Below, piece after piece: positions 38,382-48,303 of a DNA stretch of 64,000 nucleotides. Each line of letters starts with the position of its first letter. Position 1 is the stretch's first letter. The translations under genes and the position numbers were made by a program. Source of the DNA: Fuerstiella marisgermanici. Its GTDB lineage: Bacteria > Planctomycetota > Planctomycetia > Planctomycetales > Planctomycetaceae. Below the pieces are notes generated by a model. That model was not told the origin of the DNA and did no database searches. It worked only from the letters and a program-made list of their open reading frames with translations. Where the stretch lies: positions 8,482,001 to 8,546,000 of the forward strand of contig NZ_CP017641.1 of assembly GCF_001983935.1 (NCBI RefSeq), in the 5' to 3' direction.

Positions 38382-40148
38382 TCAGTGAATGTAGCGAATT
38401 CGTTCAAAATCCGGTATACGGATTGGCAGTTCAAAACCGGCAAACGACAGGCGGCCGGGCCGGGAAGGCAGATGAACGACAAAAGGCTTGCCGACCAGAA
38501 GTCTATGCGGAACGCACGGATCTTCCCAGTTTCGGCTGTCTGAGGAAACCGGGCTGTTGTCCCCCTGCATGAAATAGCAGTCTTTTCCCAGAACATACGG
38601 CCGTTCGACGCCATTTTTCCGGCGTCCCGGCGTGTAATAAACGTCTCGGTACAACCGAAGTTCCGACACCAACACAGACCCGCCGCGCAGACCTAGTCCC
38701 AAACGACTCTGCTGATGGACGATCCGAGCGGTTTCCGCTGCCTGATCGTTTGGCGAGCGAAATGAGGCGTCCGTTACGGCAGGATTGTTGATGGTTGCTG
38801 TCAACGGAATGTCGAGTTCCGTGAAAGCCGGAATGCCGTCGATTGCGACGATGATCCGATGATCGAAATTGGACACGATTACGTTTAGCGTCGACATCTG
38901 CCCTTCCGTGCGTTCCGGCGTTTTTAGTTCTGCTGACCGAACCGTCTGCCCGGTGTCTTCAGACACCAGTTCCAGTTTGCCTGCTCGCAACAGCAGATCG
39001 ACTCGGAACAGATGGTGATCGATCGGAATCCGCACAGACACGCATTCCGGAGCGTCCGTCCAGTTGAGTTTGGCATCCACCATCAGGTCATTCACGGGAA
39101 ATTCGGGCGACGCAACGGACGAATTGTATCCGTATTCATCCGTCACCGGCGTCAGGTGCGAAAGAGCTCCCAGGCGAAACACGGCGGATCGAAATTCTTC
39201 CGTTTCGGCCCACGACACCAGATTTTGCTGCAACTGCCAGGGCATCACGCCCTGCAGCCGCAGCACACGATTATCGCGATCGAACTGAATGCGAGTCATC
39301 CATGTGGCCGGGCCTTTCTGCATCTGAATCAGACAGCGTTCCCAATCCGCCGCCGCTTCGTCGCTTTGCAGAGGCACCTCTACAAACTGAGTTCCCCCGG
39401 TCCAGCGCCAATGGCGAAGTTGCAGCCAGTCAGACGTGTCGCCGGAGATGGCTTTCGTTTCGCCGTCAACTTCGGAAGGTTTTACGCCATCGCTGCGCCC
39501 GATCAGCCGTCCGTTTTCCATCGCCCATGGCCCTTTCACCTGCCACGGCATTTGCCATTCGTCAGATTTGGCCGGTTTGGCGAGGTCGAAAACCGGGATG
39601 CGAATATCAAGCTGAGTTTCAAAATCTTTCCGAGCAATGGTGCCTTCAATAAAGAGGTCGCCGTCAATGTCCTGCAGAGTTTCACCGGGAAGGCCGACGA
39701 TGCGTTTCACATACGCTTCGCCCGGGCTGGCAGGGTTGCGAAACACGACGCACTCCCAGCGTCGTGGACGTCGAAAGTCGAACACGTTTTTGTGAACCAG
39801 CAACTGATCGCCATGGCTGACTGGCACGTTCGCGACGTCGATATCAACCTGCCCGCAGTTGGGGCAGACGGCGTGAGTCTGCGAATAACTTGGTTCGTCG
39901 CCTGAGTTTGCCTGCCCATTAACCGATTCGTCAAAGGTCACACCAAAGGCAAATTCAACGCCGCAGGAAGGGCACGCCACATGCTTATGCAGACCTCGCA
40001 ACCCCGGAGCCATCGATCCGGTGGAGATCAGGTACCCTTCCAGCAGAAACCCGCGCAGGACAATGACCGCCATGATAAACAGGACGGACAGTTCCACCAT
40101 GTTTCTCAGCCACTGGGATTCCGGCGGTCGAAAGGGATTCTGTTTCAT
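38382..40148 (-). CDS. Second signal peptidase I paralogue with zinc ribbon and large insertion
   Basis: 588 residues, in tandem with and 136 bp upstream of the first. Membrane segment about 19-37; catalytic Ser45 (LISTGSMAPGLRG); zinc ribbon C59, C62, C95, C98; Lys148 in AYVKRIVGLPGE; box E YFMQGDNSPVSSDSRNW near 525-540. The insertion (about 160-500) differs in sequence from its neighbour's but occupies the same place. Active-site residues are all kept, so both are probably active, perhaps with different substrate sets. It starts the lepB-lepB-lptB run. Confidence 0.88.
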   Translation of the reverse strand: MKQNPFRPPESQWLRNMVELSVLFIMAVIVLRGFLLEGYLISTGSMAPGLRGLHKHVACPSCGVEFAFGVTFDESVNGQANSGDEPSYSQTHAVCPNCGQVDIDVANVPVSHGDQLLVHKNVFDFRRPRRWECVVFRNPASPGEAYVKRIVGLPGETLQDIDGDLFIEGTIARKDFETQLDIRIPVFDLAKPAKSDEWQMPWQVKGPWAMENGRLIGRSDGVKPSEVDGETKAISGDTSDWLQLRHWRWTGGTQFVEVPLQSDEAAADWERCLIQMQKGPATWMTRIQFDRDNRVLRLQGVMPWQLQQNLVSWAETEEFRSAVFRLGALSHLTPVTDEYGYNSSVASPEFPVNDLMVDAKLNWTDAPECVSVRIPIDHHLFRVDLLLRAGKLELVSEDTGQTVRSAELKTPERTEGQMSTLNVIVSNFDHRIIVAIDGIPAFTELDIPLTATINNPAVTDASFRSPNDQAAETARIVHQQSRLGLGLRGGSVLVSELRLYRDVYYTPGRRKNGVERPYVLGKDCYFMQGDNSPVSSDSRNWEDPCVPHRLLVGKPFVVHLPSRPGRLSFAGFELPIRIPDFERIRYIH

Positions 40149-40501
40149 ACGGGAGGGAGGCGAAATGCATCGCCGAGCTAAACTGCAATCGTGCTACAGC
40201 GTCGCATTTTTTGCGGGCTATGGGAATACTGAACAGAACCGCTGTGCGTTGGCGGCTAAGATTTGAGGACAGTAACCGAAATTCGATTCGGTCCGAGCAA
40301 AATCATCGCTTTTGAACGCGGTCCTGCCTCTCAGCAGTGGCCAACGCAATTACGCTGCACCGCCGCAGAATTCTCCGGGTGATAAACCCCTTCCGAAACT
40401 GCTGACTCGATCGTCGGAATGAACGACCGGCCCATTCCCATGTGTTCAGCTACCACCCTCGGTCGTGCAGGAAAGTGGACAGACATCGATTTCGATGGTC
40501 T
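40149..40501. other. Intergenic region between the serine hydrolase gene and the signal peptidase genes
   Basis: 353 bp, all flanking genes on the minus strand. It should contain the signal peptidase operon promoter. The only structure noted is a small dyad CCGAA/TTCGG at about 40277-40292; no gene is supported. Confidence 0.55.
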
Positions 40502-42925
40502 TCACGAAGAGTGGTCCGGCGGCAATGACTCCGTGGGCGCATTTGCAGACTTCCGGGCTGTCGTCGAAATGGAATAAGGCACGCCGTTCAGCAGGTGCCG
40601 ACGGTCGGTGTAACGGTAAAAGCCGGAATCCAGGTCCTCGACGGCATCGACTCGTGTTGCACATTCGACACTGACATACCACCGCCCTGGCTTCAGGTTA
40701 TGACGCAGTTGCTTACTGGCCCCCGGTGACGTGTTTTTGACTCGGCTGTTGCTGCGGAAGGCTGGTGATTTCGGATGCAGGTAAATGTTTAAATCGGCGC
40801 GGGAATCTGAATGCACTTCGATTTGTACATCGGTTACGCCGGGTTCGACGTTGAACGTGAAATGATGATACTGCCCGTCGCCGATTGCCGCGAATTCCGG
40901 AGTCCCGTCTGCCGACGACGCTTTCATATGACGCGTCTGGCCAGGTTGAAGTTCGCTTTTAACTGACGGCGCGCCGACTCCATCGAGCGTGTACAGAAAA
41001 CAAGCTTCAGTAAGTGCCAGTGGCTCGCCGCTGGCGATTCCTTCCGGGTGCGATCCAATGTTGACGACACGCCCGGTGTGGTCGTTCTTTCTGTAAGCCC
41101 AGATCGCCGTTCCGCCGTCCGTTTTGTGATCAGGATTGATGTATGTTGCCAGCACTTCTGTGGACGCAACGTGGTCACCTTCGCCGGTCTTCAGCCAGTT
41201 TCCGTTGTTGTGATAGATGTGTTCGATCACGCTGTCGTCACCGAATGATCGATAGGTCAGCAACGGTGAATCTGACGGAATGTGATGATCGAGACGAACC
41301 TTCTTTAGGCCCGTGTTCAACGTGTTGAAGGGGAAAATGTGCAGGTAGCCCAGTCGCCGCGGCGTTGTGTTGTCGACATTGCGACCGCTAAGAAATGAAC
41401 CAGCACACGAGCCGCAATAGGCCCCTCCGTTTGAGTTGAAAGTCCGCAGGTTGATCCGCCCGGCCTTTGTGATCGACTTACCATGGCTCGTGGCGGCTCC
41501 GCCATTGACGTAGATCATGCGGAAACGCGGCGCGCCGTCGGGGTACAGCAACACGCCGTTGGCATCGTCTTCGGTCCCAACAATCAGGTCGTTCTGTCGA
41601 GCCTTGTTTGTTCCGGAGTAGTATTCGTAGGTGAGGCCCAGCGAGTCTGCGGCGTGCAGAGTTGTGCGATTCGTTAATTTGACGCCGCTGCTCATGAACA
41701 GATCCTTGTAGAATCCTTCTGGCGGCAACTTGCTGCGGGCGGCCGTTTTAGTTTCTGCGTCCGGTGTTGATTTGAAGTCCAGACACGCACGGTTGACCAG
41801 TTCCCGAAACACCTTACGCGGATTTGTGCTGCGCTGGGTTTGGGTTAGCACCATGCCGATGATTTCTCGTTGAGGATCGACCCAGACCCATGTGCCGTCC
41901 GAGCCGGAATGAGAAAACGTGTTGTCGTCGGCGTTGGTCTTCCAGCCAAGTCCGTAATTGGCCGCGGCTGGGATGAATTCCGTCTGCGGATTGACGGCGG
42001 CGTCAACGTATTCCGACTTAAGAATCCTCTTGCCGTCGTAGAGTCCACCGTTCAGCATCATCTGACAGAACACGGCATAGTCACGAGCGGTGGAAACCAT
42101 GCCACCAGAACCTCGTGGGAACGGAAAGTCAGGGGCATCATCGGGTTTCCACCGGACCTGCCATTTGCCGTCGTCCTGCCGACGAAAGACGGTCGACATG
42201 CGCTCGCGATCCGCATCGGATTCGTGATTGCAGCTGTCGGTCATCCCCAACCGTTCGTAAATTCGATCGCTCAGGAATTGCTTGTACGATCCGGTGTACT
42301 TTTCAATGATGCCAGCCAGAGTGTTGTACGCCGCATTGTTGTAGGAGTAGCTTGTGCCCGGAGGCACTTCGGCACCGATGCTGCCAAACCGACCGACTTC
42401 CTGCAGCAGGTTCGGAGCGGTTGGATTATCGTCCGACGGCTTCATTAATGGCGACAGAAATAACGATTTGATTCGCATGCCGCTGGTGTGAGTCAGCATT
42501 TGACGGATCGTGATTAAGCGACCTTTGTCGGTGTCGAATTCCGGGATGTGTTTGTAAACCGGATCGTCCAGTTTCAACGTTCCATCCTGCACCAGCAGCA
42601 AGACTCCGGCAGCCGTCACTGCCTTACTGTTGCTGGCCATGCGGAACAAAGAATCCTTCTGCATGGGATGTTTTGATTCGGCATCGCGCCAGCCGTAGGC
42701 TTCGTGAAGCACGATTTTTCCGCGTCGAGCCACAAGCACCACAGCTCCGCGAAGTTCGTCGCGCTGGACGGCTCGTTTAACAACTGCGGCCGCCGTTGCG
42801 AGTCTGTCGGCATCGACATCGACTGAGGCTGCAGAACCATCAGAGAGTAAGCGAGGTGGCGCGGAATTCGCATTGGCCGGCAGCAATGCGAGAATACAGA
42901 TCGCGAAAACGGTTATGTTCTTCAT
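40502..42925 (-). CDS. Secreted beta-lactamase-fold serine hydrolase with C-terminal beta domain
   Basis: 807 residues with signal peptide (MKNITVFAICILALLPANANSA). The class C beta-lactamase/esterase fold fills about 45-370: catalytic S98-N-S-K101 (FRMASNSKAV), the Tyr motif YSYNNAAYN, and a C-terminal HSGSDGTWVW. Residues about 400-680 are not assigned. The last 110 or so residues resemble a PPC-type beta domain (DVQIEVHSDSRADLNIYLHP). The substrate could be a peptide, ester or cell-wall fragment; antibiotic resistance should not be assumed. It begins 35 bp after the trypsin-like gene and may end the large envelope operon. Confidence 0.82.
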   Translation of the reverse strand: MKNITVFAICILALLPANANSAPPRLLSDGSAASVDVDADRLATAAAVVKRAVQRDELRGAVVLVARRGKIVLHEAYGWRDAESKHPMQKDSLFRMASNSKAVTAAGVLLLVQDGTLKLDDPVYKHIPEFDTDKGRLITIRQMLTHTSGMRIKSLFLSPLMKPSDDNPTAPNLLQEVGRFGSIGAEVPPGTSYSYNNAAYNTLAGIIEKYTGSYKQFLSDRIYERLGMTDSCNHESDADRERMSTVFRRQDDGKWQVRWKPDDAPDFPFPRGSGGMVSTARDYAVFCQMMLNGGLYDGKRILKSEYVDAAVNPQTEFIPAAANYGLGWKTNADDNTFSHSGSDGTWVWVDPQREIIGMVLTQTQRSTNPRKVFRELVNRACLDFKSTPDAETKTAARSKLPPEGFYKDLFMSSGVKLTNRTTLHAADSLGLTYEYYSGTNKARQNDLIVGTEDDANGVLLYPDGAPRFRMIYVNGGAATSHGKSITKAGRINLRTFNSNGGAYCGSCAGSFLSGRNVDNTTPRRLGYLHIFPFNTLNTGLKKVRLDHHIPSDSPLLTYRSFGDDSVIEHIYHNNGNWLKTGEGDHVASTEVLATYINPDHKTDGGTAIWAYRKNDHTGRVVNIGSHPEGIASGEPLALTEACFLYTLDGVGAPSVKSELQPGQTRHMKASSADGTPEFAAIGDGQYHHFTFNVEPGVTDVQIEVHSDSRADLNIYLHPKSPAFRSNSRVKNTSPGASKQLRHNLKPGRWYVSVECATRVDAVEDLDSGFYRYTDRRHLLNGVPYSISTTARKSANAPTESLPPDHSS

Positions 42926-42960
42926 TGGGAGCCGCTGGAAGTAGGTGGGAATTGCAAATG

Positions 42961-43980
42961 TCAGGGCACGCGAAGCTGCAGCACCTGCAAAGCAGCATCG
43001 CGATTGACCGTCAGGCTGACTCGCTGCCCCTTACGGTATGTCGCTAAAGCGGCTCGCAGATCGTTGGCAGACTGAATGACTGTTTCGTCCACCATCAGCA
43101 CCAGGTCACCTCGACGCAGTTTTGCCGTCGCAGCAACAGAATCCGGGACAACGCGATCGATGTACGCGGGCGTCTTGTCCAGAACGTGGGGCAGCAGAGT
43201 GAACCCGAATTCGGAGGTGAGTCGCCGGTCTGAAATCAGCTTGCGATCTTCTTCGCCAGACGACGTGGTCCGCACAGTGCGGCCTTCCAATATTGTGCTG
43301 ATGGGCGATTTCAGGATACTCCACGGCACCGCGTAGTTGACCCACATATCGGTGTCGCGATGGCGAATTTCACGGCCCATCAATCCCAGAGTCGTTCCAT
43401 CGGCCGCGGCCAGCAGCCCACCGGCTGATCCGGAATTGTTGGTGATCGCGTCGATAATGTAGACCGGCGCCTTCACCGGAAATTCCCAACGTCCCAGCCC
43501 GGCATCCAGAACGGTTTCGGCGGCAACGACGCCATGCACCACAGAGACGGGTTCGTTGCCGGTGGCAACACGGTAGATATTGCTGAACGACAACACCGCG
43601 TTGCCGGGCGCCGCTTTGCCTGATGTACGCCAATCCAGAAACGGAAACACTTCGTCATCATCCGAATTCAGTTTCAACACGGCCAGATCGTGTTCGAGAC
43701 TGGTGCCGACAACATCGACGGTGTAGCGGCGCCCGTCGTGCAGGACGGCCGTCAGAAAACCGACGTTCACCAGGTGATTCCAGACCGTCGCCACATGGCC
43801 TTCTTCCGAAATCAGAACTCCCGATCCGTAGGAATCAAGCGTCCCCACACCCGCGCCAAAAAGTTTGACCACGACGTTGCGTTTGGTTTCCACAACTTCG
43901 TGCAGCGAAGGCGGTATCGCGGCCGCCGGTTTCGCAAGGATGCAAGCAAGCAGCAGTGTCAGGCAGCGAACAATATTCAT
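42961..43980 (-). CDS. Secreted trypsin-like (S1C) protease with PDZ domain
   Basis: 339 residues with signal peptide (MNIVRCLTLLLACILAKPAAA). The triad is readable as H69 (TVWNHLV), D98 (SLEHDLAVLKL) and S185 in TNNSGSAGGLL, a variant of the usual GNSGGPL. A PDZ domain fills about 240-335 (AYIDRVVPDSVAATAKLRRGDLVLMVD). The altered serine loop and short length set it apart from standard DegP. Its ATG overlaps the stop of the preceding HtrA-like gene by 4 bp, so the two are translationally coupled and may act together in the periplasm. Confidence 0.85.
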   Translation of the reverse strand: MNIVRCLTLLLACILAKPAAAIPPSLHEVVETKRNVVVKLFGAGVGTLDSYGSGVLISEEGHVATVWNHLVNVGFLTAVLHDGRRYTVDVVGTSLEHDLAVLKLNSDDDEVFPFLDWRTSGKAAPGNAVLSFSNIYRVATGNEPVSVVHGVVAAETVLDAGLGRWEFPVKAPVYIIDAITNNSGSAGGLLAAADGTTLGLMGREIRHRDTDMWVNYAVPWSILKSPISTILEGRTVRTTSSGEEDRKLISDRRLTSEFGFTLLPHVLDKTPAYIDRVVPDSVAATAKLRRGDLVLMVDETVIQSANDLRAALATYRKGQRVSLTVNRDAALQVLQLRVP

Positions 43981-45896
43981 GATGCCACCTCAGTTTTCAC
44001 TTCCACGCTGGCCGACTTGTTATCCTGAGTTCCGCCGACCTTCAGCGAATCCACATCCAGCCAGCGAACGGTTTCCGTGTCGTTATCAACGATTCCCACG
44101 CGGGCGGGGAAAGGAACGGGACCGTCCATCTTCCACTGCTCAAACCGTAGTCGAGCTTCGTCCACACCGACGCTCATCTGCACGTCGGCGCCGATCGGCA
44201 GTGGGCTGCCTTCCTGGAAGTACCAGCGGGATTGAATGGTGCCGTCCTGAGTCGTCAATGTCCGCACGATTCGGCCTGACGGTAGCAAGTGTTCAGAACC
44301 GATGTACGTGATTTCGGAAAAGGCCTTTCGATCCTGAAACAGCCGATGCCACTGCAGCGTTGCGGCCAGCAAGCCACGAAACAGCTGAGGTTCGTTTTGT
44401 TCGGTATATTCGGATCGTGGCTGCAGGGCTGAACGCAGTCCGGACAGTTCGAGCCACGCCGCTTGCGGTCCGACGCCAAGCTGACCGGTTCGTTTCTGGC
44501 CGTCAATCGTTGTGGCAACGGATAGTTCCCACGTTCGATCGGCTCGCGTCGAATTGCCCGCCAGACTTTTCTCAAGGGATCCGATCAAGCGGTCTTGATG
44601 CTGTTGATTGAAGTAGTAGTTCGCGAAACCGTCCTTCTGTTGGAACAGGTGAGCGTACTGTTCCGGGACTTTGGGCTCATCCGGGGCGTCGTGAGCCCCT
44701 TCGTGGTCGTCCGGATGGTCGTCAGGTTCGCCTTTTTTAGGGTCTGGTTCGGGACGTCTTTCTTCCGGAAGCTTTGGTGCCTTGTCGAAGCCGTGCAGTG
44801 GCAGCAGTCGTACCGTAGCCGTCTGCACGCCGTCCGAGTTACGGTAAGAAATTGGAACGCGAACGCTGTCCGGGAAAATGCCGAGTATGTTCTTGAAGTC
44901 GTTGGCACTGCGAAGAGCTCGGTCACCAAACGAAAGCAATTCGTCTCCTGAACGCATTCCACGCCGCCATGCATCGGACAGCTGAGACACTTCATCGACT
45001 TCCACCACACCCTCGGGGGACGTTCGAACTGTAAATTCGACTCGCCCATGATCCACGATGCGGCCGCTTTTCAGGTGTTCGATAAACAGCAGAATCTGGC
45101 GGACCGAAATCGCGTACGCGGCTCCCGTGTTGATGCGGCCTCGCTTTTCGAACGACGCTCGCCCATTGGTTCCGATCCACTTGCCGTCGATGTCAAACAA
45201 CGGGCCACCGGAATTGCCGGGATTGATAGACGCGTCAATCTGTATGCAGTCGGTATATTCCAGAATCGTTCCGGCCGGATACTGGTAGCGGCGTACTCCG
45301 CTGACGATGCCGTATGTGACCGTCGGCGTGAAATCGGATGCCAGCAGAAACGGATTCCCCAGGGCCACAACTTCGTCGCCCGTTTTTACCAGGTCGCTGT
45401 CGCCCGGCGTGCAGAAGGGAAAGTCGTCTCGCCCCAGCAATTTAATCAGCGCGACGTCCCCGGTGGGATCGATGCCGACAATAACTGCGTCGTAGACCTT
45501 GCCGTCATTCAGACCGCACTTCATGAAGTCGCCGGAACCGGACGTCACATGATAGTTGCTGATCGCGTAGCCGTCGGCAGAAATCAGCACACCTGAGCCA
45601 CCGCCCTGCCCGCCCGGAGGCATCACGCACACCACCGACGGCGAAATTCGTTCGATGACTTCGATACGCCGCTGCTGGCGATTAACGATGCTGCTTTCAT
45701 CGGCGTGGGCCGCGTGCGGAGTGCTGTTGAATACGAGCAGCACAAGAAGGCCGGTTACCAGCGCTCGGCACAGCGACCACTTGTTGTCGTCAACATTCGG
45801 ACAATGGCCGGCGATGGTCGACTGCAGGTTTGGCCTGCGCGAATTGTAAATGCCGCGGTTAGCCCTGGATTGTTTGTGAAGTCTCATGATGTTCAT
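43977..45896 (-). CDS. HtrA/DegP-like protease with PDZ and C-terminal extension
   Basis: 639 residues. A hydrophobic segment at about 45-63 ends in AHA, consistent with an export signal after a long N-terminus. Triad H116 (SNYHVTSG), D147 (DPTGDVALIKL), S229 (NPGNSGGPLF) is canonical. PDZ at about 280-360 (DAWRRGMRSGDELLSFGDRALRSANDF), then an acidic Asp/Glu/Pro linker and about 240 residues of unassigned beta-rich sequence. HtrA proteins degrade or refold misfolded envelope proteins. The start overlaps the upstream NPCBM gene stop by 4 bp. Confidence 0.88.
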   Translation of the reverse strand: MNIMRLHKQSRANRGIYNSRRPNLQSTIAGHCPNVDDNKWSLCRALVTGLLVLLVFNSTPHAAHADESSIVNRQQRRIEVIERISPSVVCVMPPGGQGGGSGVLISADGYAISNYHVTSGSGDFMKCGLNDGKVYDAVIVGIDPTGDVALIKLLGRDDFPFCTPGDSDLVKTGDEVVALGNPFLLASDFTPTVTYGIVSGVRRYQYPAGTILEYTDCIQIDASINPGNSGGPLFDIDGKWIGTNGRASFEKRGRINTGAAYAISVRQILLFIEHLKSGRIVDHGRVEFTVRTSPEGVVEVDEVSQLSDAWRRGMRSGDELLSFGDRALRSANDFKNILGIFPDSVRVPISYRNSDGVQTATVRLLPLHGFDKAPKLPEERRPEPDPKKGEPDDHPDDHEGAHDAPDEPKVPEQYAHLFQQKDGFANYYFNQQHQDRLIGSLEKSLAGNSTRADRTWELSVATTIDGQKRTGQLGVGPQAAWLELSGLRSALQPRSEYTEQNEPQLFRGLLAATLQWHRLFQDRKAFSEITYIGSEHLLPSGRIVRTLTTQDGTIQSRWYFQEGSPLPIGADVQMSVGVDEARLRFEQWKMDGPVPFPARVGIVDNDTETVRWLDVDSLKVGGTQDNKSASVEVKTEVAS

Positions 45897-47182
45897 TCAG
45901 CCGAGGTGTCGACAAACAGTCGGGCGTTAGCGATGTCAAGGTAATCGCAGGTGCTTGATCCGTCGCCAAAGTCCACAATGATCGCCAGCGTAGTGACACC
46001 CTTCAGGTTCAACTTTAGCTCAACAGGGTCTTCCGGCGCGGTCACTAGTTTTTTGTAGACTTCTTCTCCGTCTGATTCCACTCGCAGTTCCACCACCGTC
46101 GGTGGCTTGCCGGGCAACTGGTTGAATGCCACTTCATCGTCGACACCCACGACGGCCTGCAAACTGGAATAGCGACCGTCCAAAGCGTATTCCACTTTGG
46201 CACTGGGAAAGATGCACACTCCTTTGCGGTACTTTTTGCCGCGTAGAGTAATCGGCGGTCGGCCGCTGTTCGGAAACGCATCGCGCGACATCTTCCACTG
46301 TCGCGAAAGGCCGGTACGAGTGTCGCTGTCTGCTTGAAAAAGCGGTCCCCATTCGCGTCCGGGCGGATCCAGACCGAAGTACTGTTCGGACAGCGGTTCC
46401 AGATCTGAAAGAAAGTGAATTCGTCCGCTGCTGAAATCAATCGCCTCAACACCGTTCACGGGAAGCTTCAGCATCTGCCCCCAGGAAGATTCCGCAGTTA
46501 GTTGATCGTTGTCCAGCGAAACTGTGCGAGCGACCAGTACAGAACCGTTCCGCAGTTTCACGGAGACGTTGCCCGACAGTCCGGATTCTTTGCGGTCCTT
46601 CTCGGCGAAGACAATGCCAAACACGCGTGCTCGCGGGACAGGGATCTCGTCGCCGTCCAGCAGAAAACGGACTTCTTCTGCGCCGATGGAACTGACCACT
46701 CCGGCCAGAAAATCGAGTCCGCTGCCATCGCGTTTGGCGACAATCAGTAGATCCTTGTTGTTCTTTCGCTGCAGGAATGCGTCCCACTGCGGCGTCCAGT
46801 CGTCGTCAAGCTTCTGCAACCGAACGGCTCGCACCGTCGCACGCGGTAGCTTGAGTTGCTGTTCACCCAATGCCGTTGCGGTGACAGCGTCTGCGGTCGC
46901 TTCGATGCTGTCCGATTGGACAGTCGACCCGTCAACCAACTGGATAAGTTGCTCAACGTCTGCAGCCGGTTGCTGCTCATCGTTGACGGCGGCAAAACTG
47001 ACTTCCATTACGTCGGCCAAAGCGACCGACGAATCGTTCTCCGCATCACTTTTCACAACAACCTGCGTACCGTCGATGCTTACCAGAGGTCCCGTGATCG
47101 TTTTCTCGTCCAGCGTAGAAACTCGCACATCGGCCAGGGCCAGTGAGGCTATGAGTAACTTAATCGCGGTCAAAACTGACAT
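45893..47182 (-). CDS. Secreted NPCBM-domain protein
   Basis: 429 residues from ATG 47182 (MSVLTAIKLLIASLALADV, a short signal peptide) with GGAG just upstream; the longer frame from 47323 overlaps the upstream gene and is unlikely. The N-terminal part is beta-rich with repeats such as GPLVSIDGTQVVVKSD. The C-terminal NPCBM domain spans about 280-425 (RDAFPNSGRPPITLRGKKYR, GVCIFPSAKVEYALDGRY). NPCBM domains bind carbohydrate in enzymes from many phyla; here no catalytic domain is attached, so it may bind envelope glycans or matrix sugars. Confidence 0.8.
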   Translation of the reverse strand: MSVLTAIKLLIASLALADVRVSTLDEKTITGPLVSIDGTQVVVKSDAENDSSVALADVMEVSFAAVNDEQQPAADVEQLIQLVDGSTVQSDSIEATADAVTATALGEQQLKLPRATVRAVRLQKLDDDWTPQWDAFLQRKNNKDLLIVAKRDGSGLDFLAGVVSSIGAEEVRFLLDGDEIPVPRARVFGIVFAEKDRKESGLSGNVSVKLRNGSVLVARTVSLDNDQLTAESSWGQMLKLPVNGVEAIDFSSGRIHFLSDLEPLSEQYFGLDPPGREWGPLFQADSDTRTGLSRQWKMSRDAFPNSGRPPITLRGKKYRKGVCIFPSAKVEYALDGRYSSLQAVVGVDDEVAFNQLPGKPPTVVELRVESDGEEVYKKLVTAPEDPVELKLNLKGVTTLAIIVDFGDGSSTCDYLDIANARLFVDTSAE

Positions 47183-47199
47183 ACTCCGTTGGTCCTTTT

Positions 47200-48303
47200 C
47201 TACTTCTTTTGTTCTGCCAGTTTTTTCGTGTAACGGCCAATTTGGTCCAGGAAGTTCGGCGGGAACTTGCTGCGAATCAGCTCGCGAGCCTTCGCTTCGG
47301 CCTTTTTGTCGACCATGCCCCACTTGCCTTCCTCAGTCAGTTCCTTTCGATCGGCTTCGCCATCGGCCGTTGAACCCTTGATGCGGCTCGCGTTCGCTCC
47401 CTGAGCGCCTGACTGGTTGTTCTGAGAGCCACCACCGCCTCCGCCATTTTGTTGTTGCTGTTGTTTTTGTTGATCGAGTTCTTCCAGTAGCTTGTCAAAG
47501 GCAGCGATGACCGCGTCTTCCTGCTCCTGAGTTTTTTCGCCGGGCCGACCGAGGTCGAGGCGGCGTTCGACGTCTTTCATCAACTGGGCGACTTTGTCCA
47601 TGCCCTCGTCTTTTTGGCCGGAAAGTTGCTTCTGCAACATTTCCGCGACGACTCGAAACCGGTCCGGCACGTCGAGCGTATTGTTCAGCAACAGCGAAAT
47701 ACTGTCCAACGCTTCGCGACGATTCAGTAGTTCAGCCTGGCAGATGGCGCGGTAGAAAAGCAGGCCCGCCGGATCAACCTGATCGTCTGGTGTGAGTTCC
47801 GTTAGCAGCGGCAGTGCTTCGTCGTAATAGCGATGCTGCACCAGCCAGCGAGCCTGAAACTGCTTTACTTGATTTCGATAGATCGGCGCCTCCCGGATGC
47901 CGTCGAGGATCACACTTTGCAGCGGTCCCGGTCCGTAGCTGTCCTGCACCAATCGCCGTGTTGCCGGATCGACTTTTGCGAACGTCATCACAAGCTGGTC
48001 AAGCAATTCTTCACGCGATGAACCAGCAAGAGACTGCTCATCGGACCACTGCCGAGTGACTTGCTGAACAACGTCTTCCTCAACGCCGGCCGCAGCCAGC
48101 CATTCTGATAAGGCCGTGCGAATTTGTTCGACCGGCAATCCGGAAAAAGTGACGCCTTCAACCTTTTGGGGCGCATCATTTTTATCTGTGGCCACATCTT
48201 CCGTCGCAGGCGTCGGTTGCTCGGCGTCCTGGGCTGTTAAAGATTTTGAATCTGTCAGGCAGATGGCTGTGATCAACGCCAATGTGTTGAATGCCGTTCT
48301 CAT
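47200..48303 (-). CDS. Secreted helical protein of unknown function
   Basis: 367 residues with signal peptide (MRTAFNTLALITAICLTDSKSLTAQ). The central part is helical, with a TPR-like stretch (RYYDEALPLLTELTPDDQVDPAG, FYRAICQAELLNRREALDSI). A Gln-Gly-Asn-rich linker (about 285-310) precedes a C-terminal helical segment (MVDKKAEAKARELIRSKFPPNFLDQIG). No enzyme motif. The start overlaps the stop of the upstream coiled-coil gene by 4 bp and the next gene begins 17 bp on, so it belongs to the operon. Confidence 0.7.
   Translation of the reverse strand: MRTAFNTLALITAICLTDSKSLTAQDAEQPTPATEDVATDKNDAPQKVEGVTFSGLPVEQIRTALSEWLAAAGVEEDVVQQVTRQWSDEQSLAGSSREELLDQLVMTFAKVDPATRRLVQDSYGPGPLQSVILDGIREAPIYRNQVKQFQARWLVQHRYYDEALPLLTELTPDDQVDPAGLLFYRAICQAELLNRREALDSISLLLNNTLDVPDRFRVVAEMLQKQLSGQKDEGMDKVAQLMKDVERRLDLGRPGEKTQEQEDAVIAAFDKLLEELDQQKQQQQQNGGGGGGSQNNQSGAQGANASRIKGSTADGEADRKELTEEGKWGMVDKKAEAKARELIRSKFPPNFLDQIGRYTKKLAEQKK

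Noticed and set aside
40502-42925. Antibiotic-resistance beta-lactamase
   Set aside because: Only the fold and SxxK are shared; size, extra domains and operon context point to a cell-envelope or ester hydrolase.
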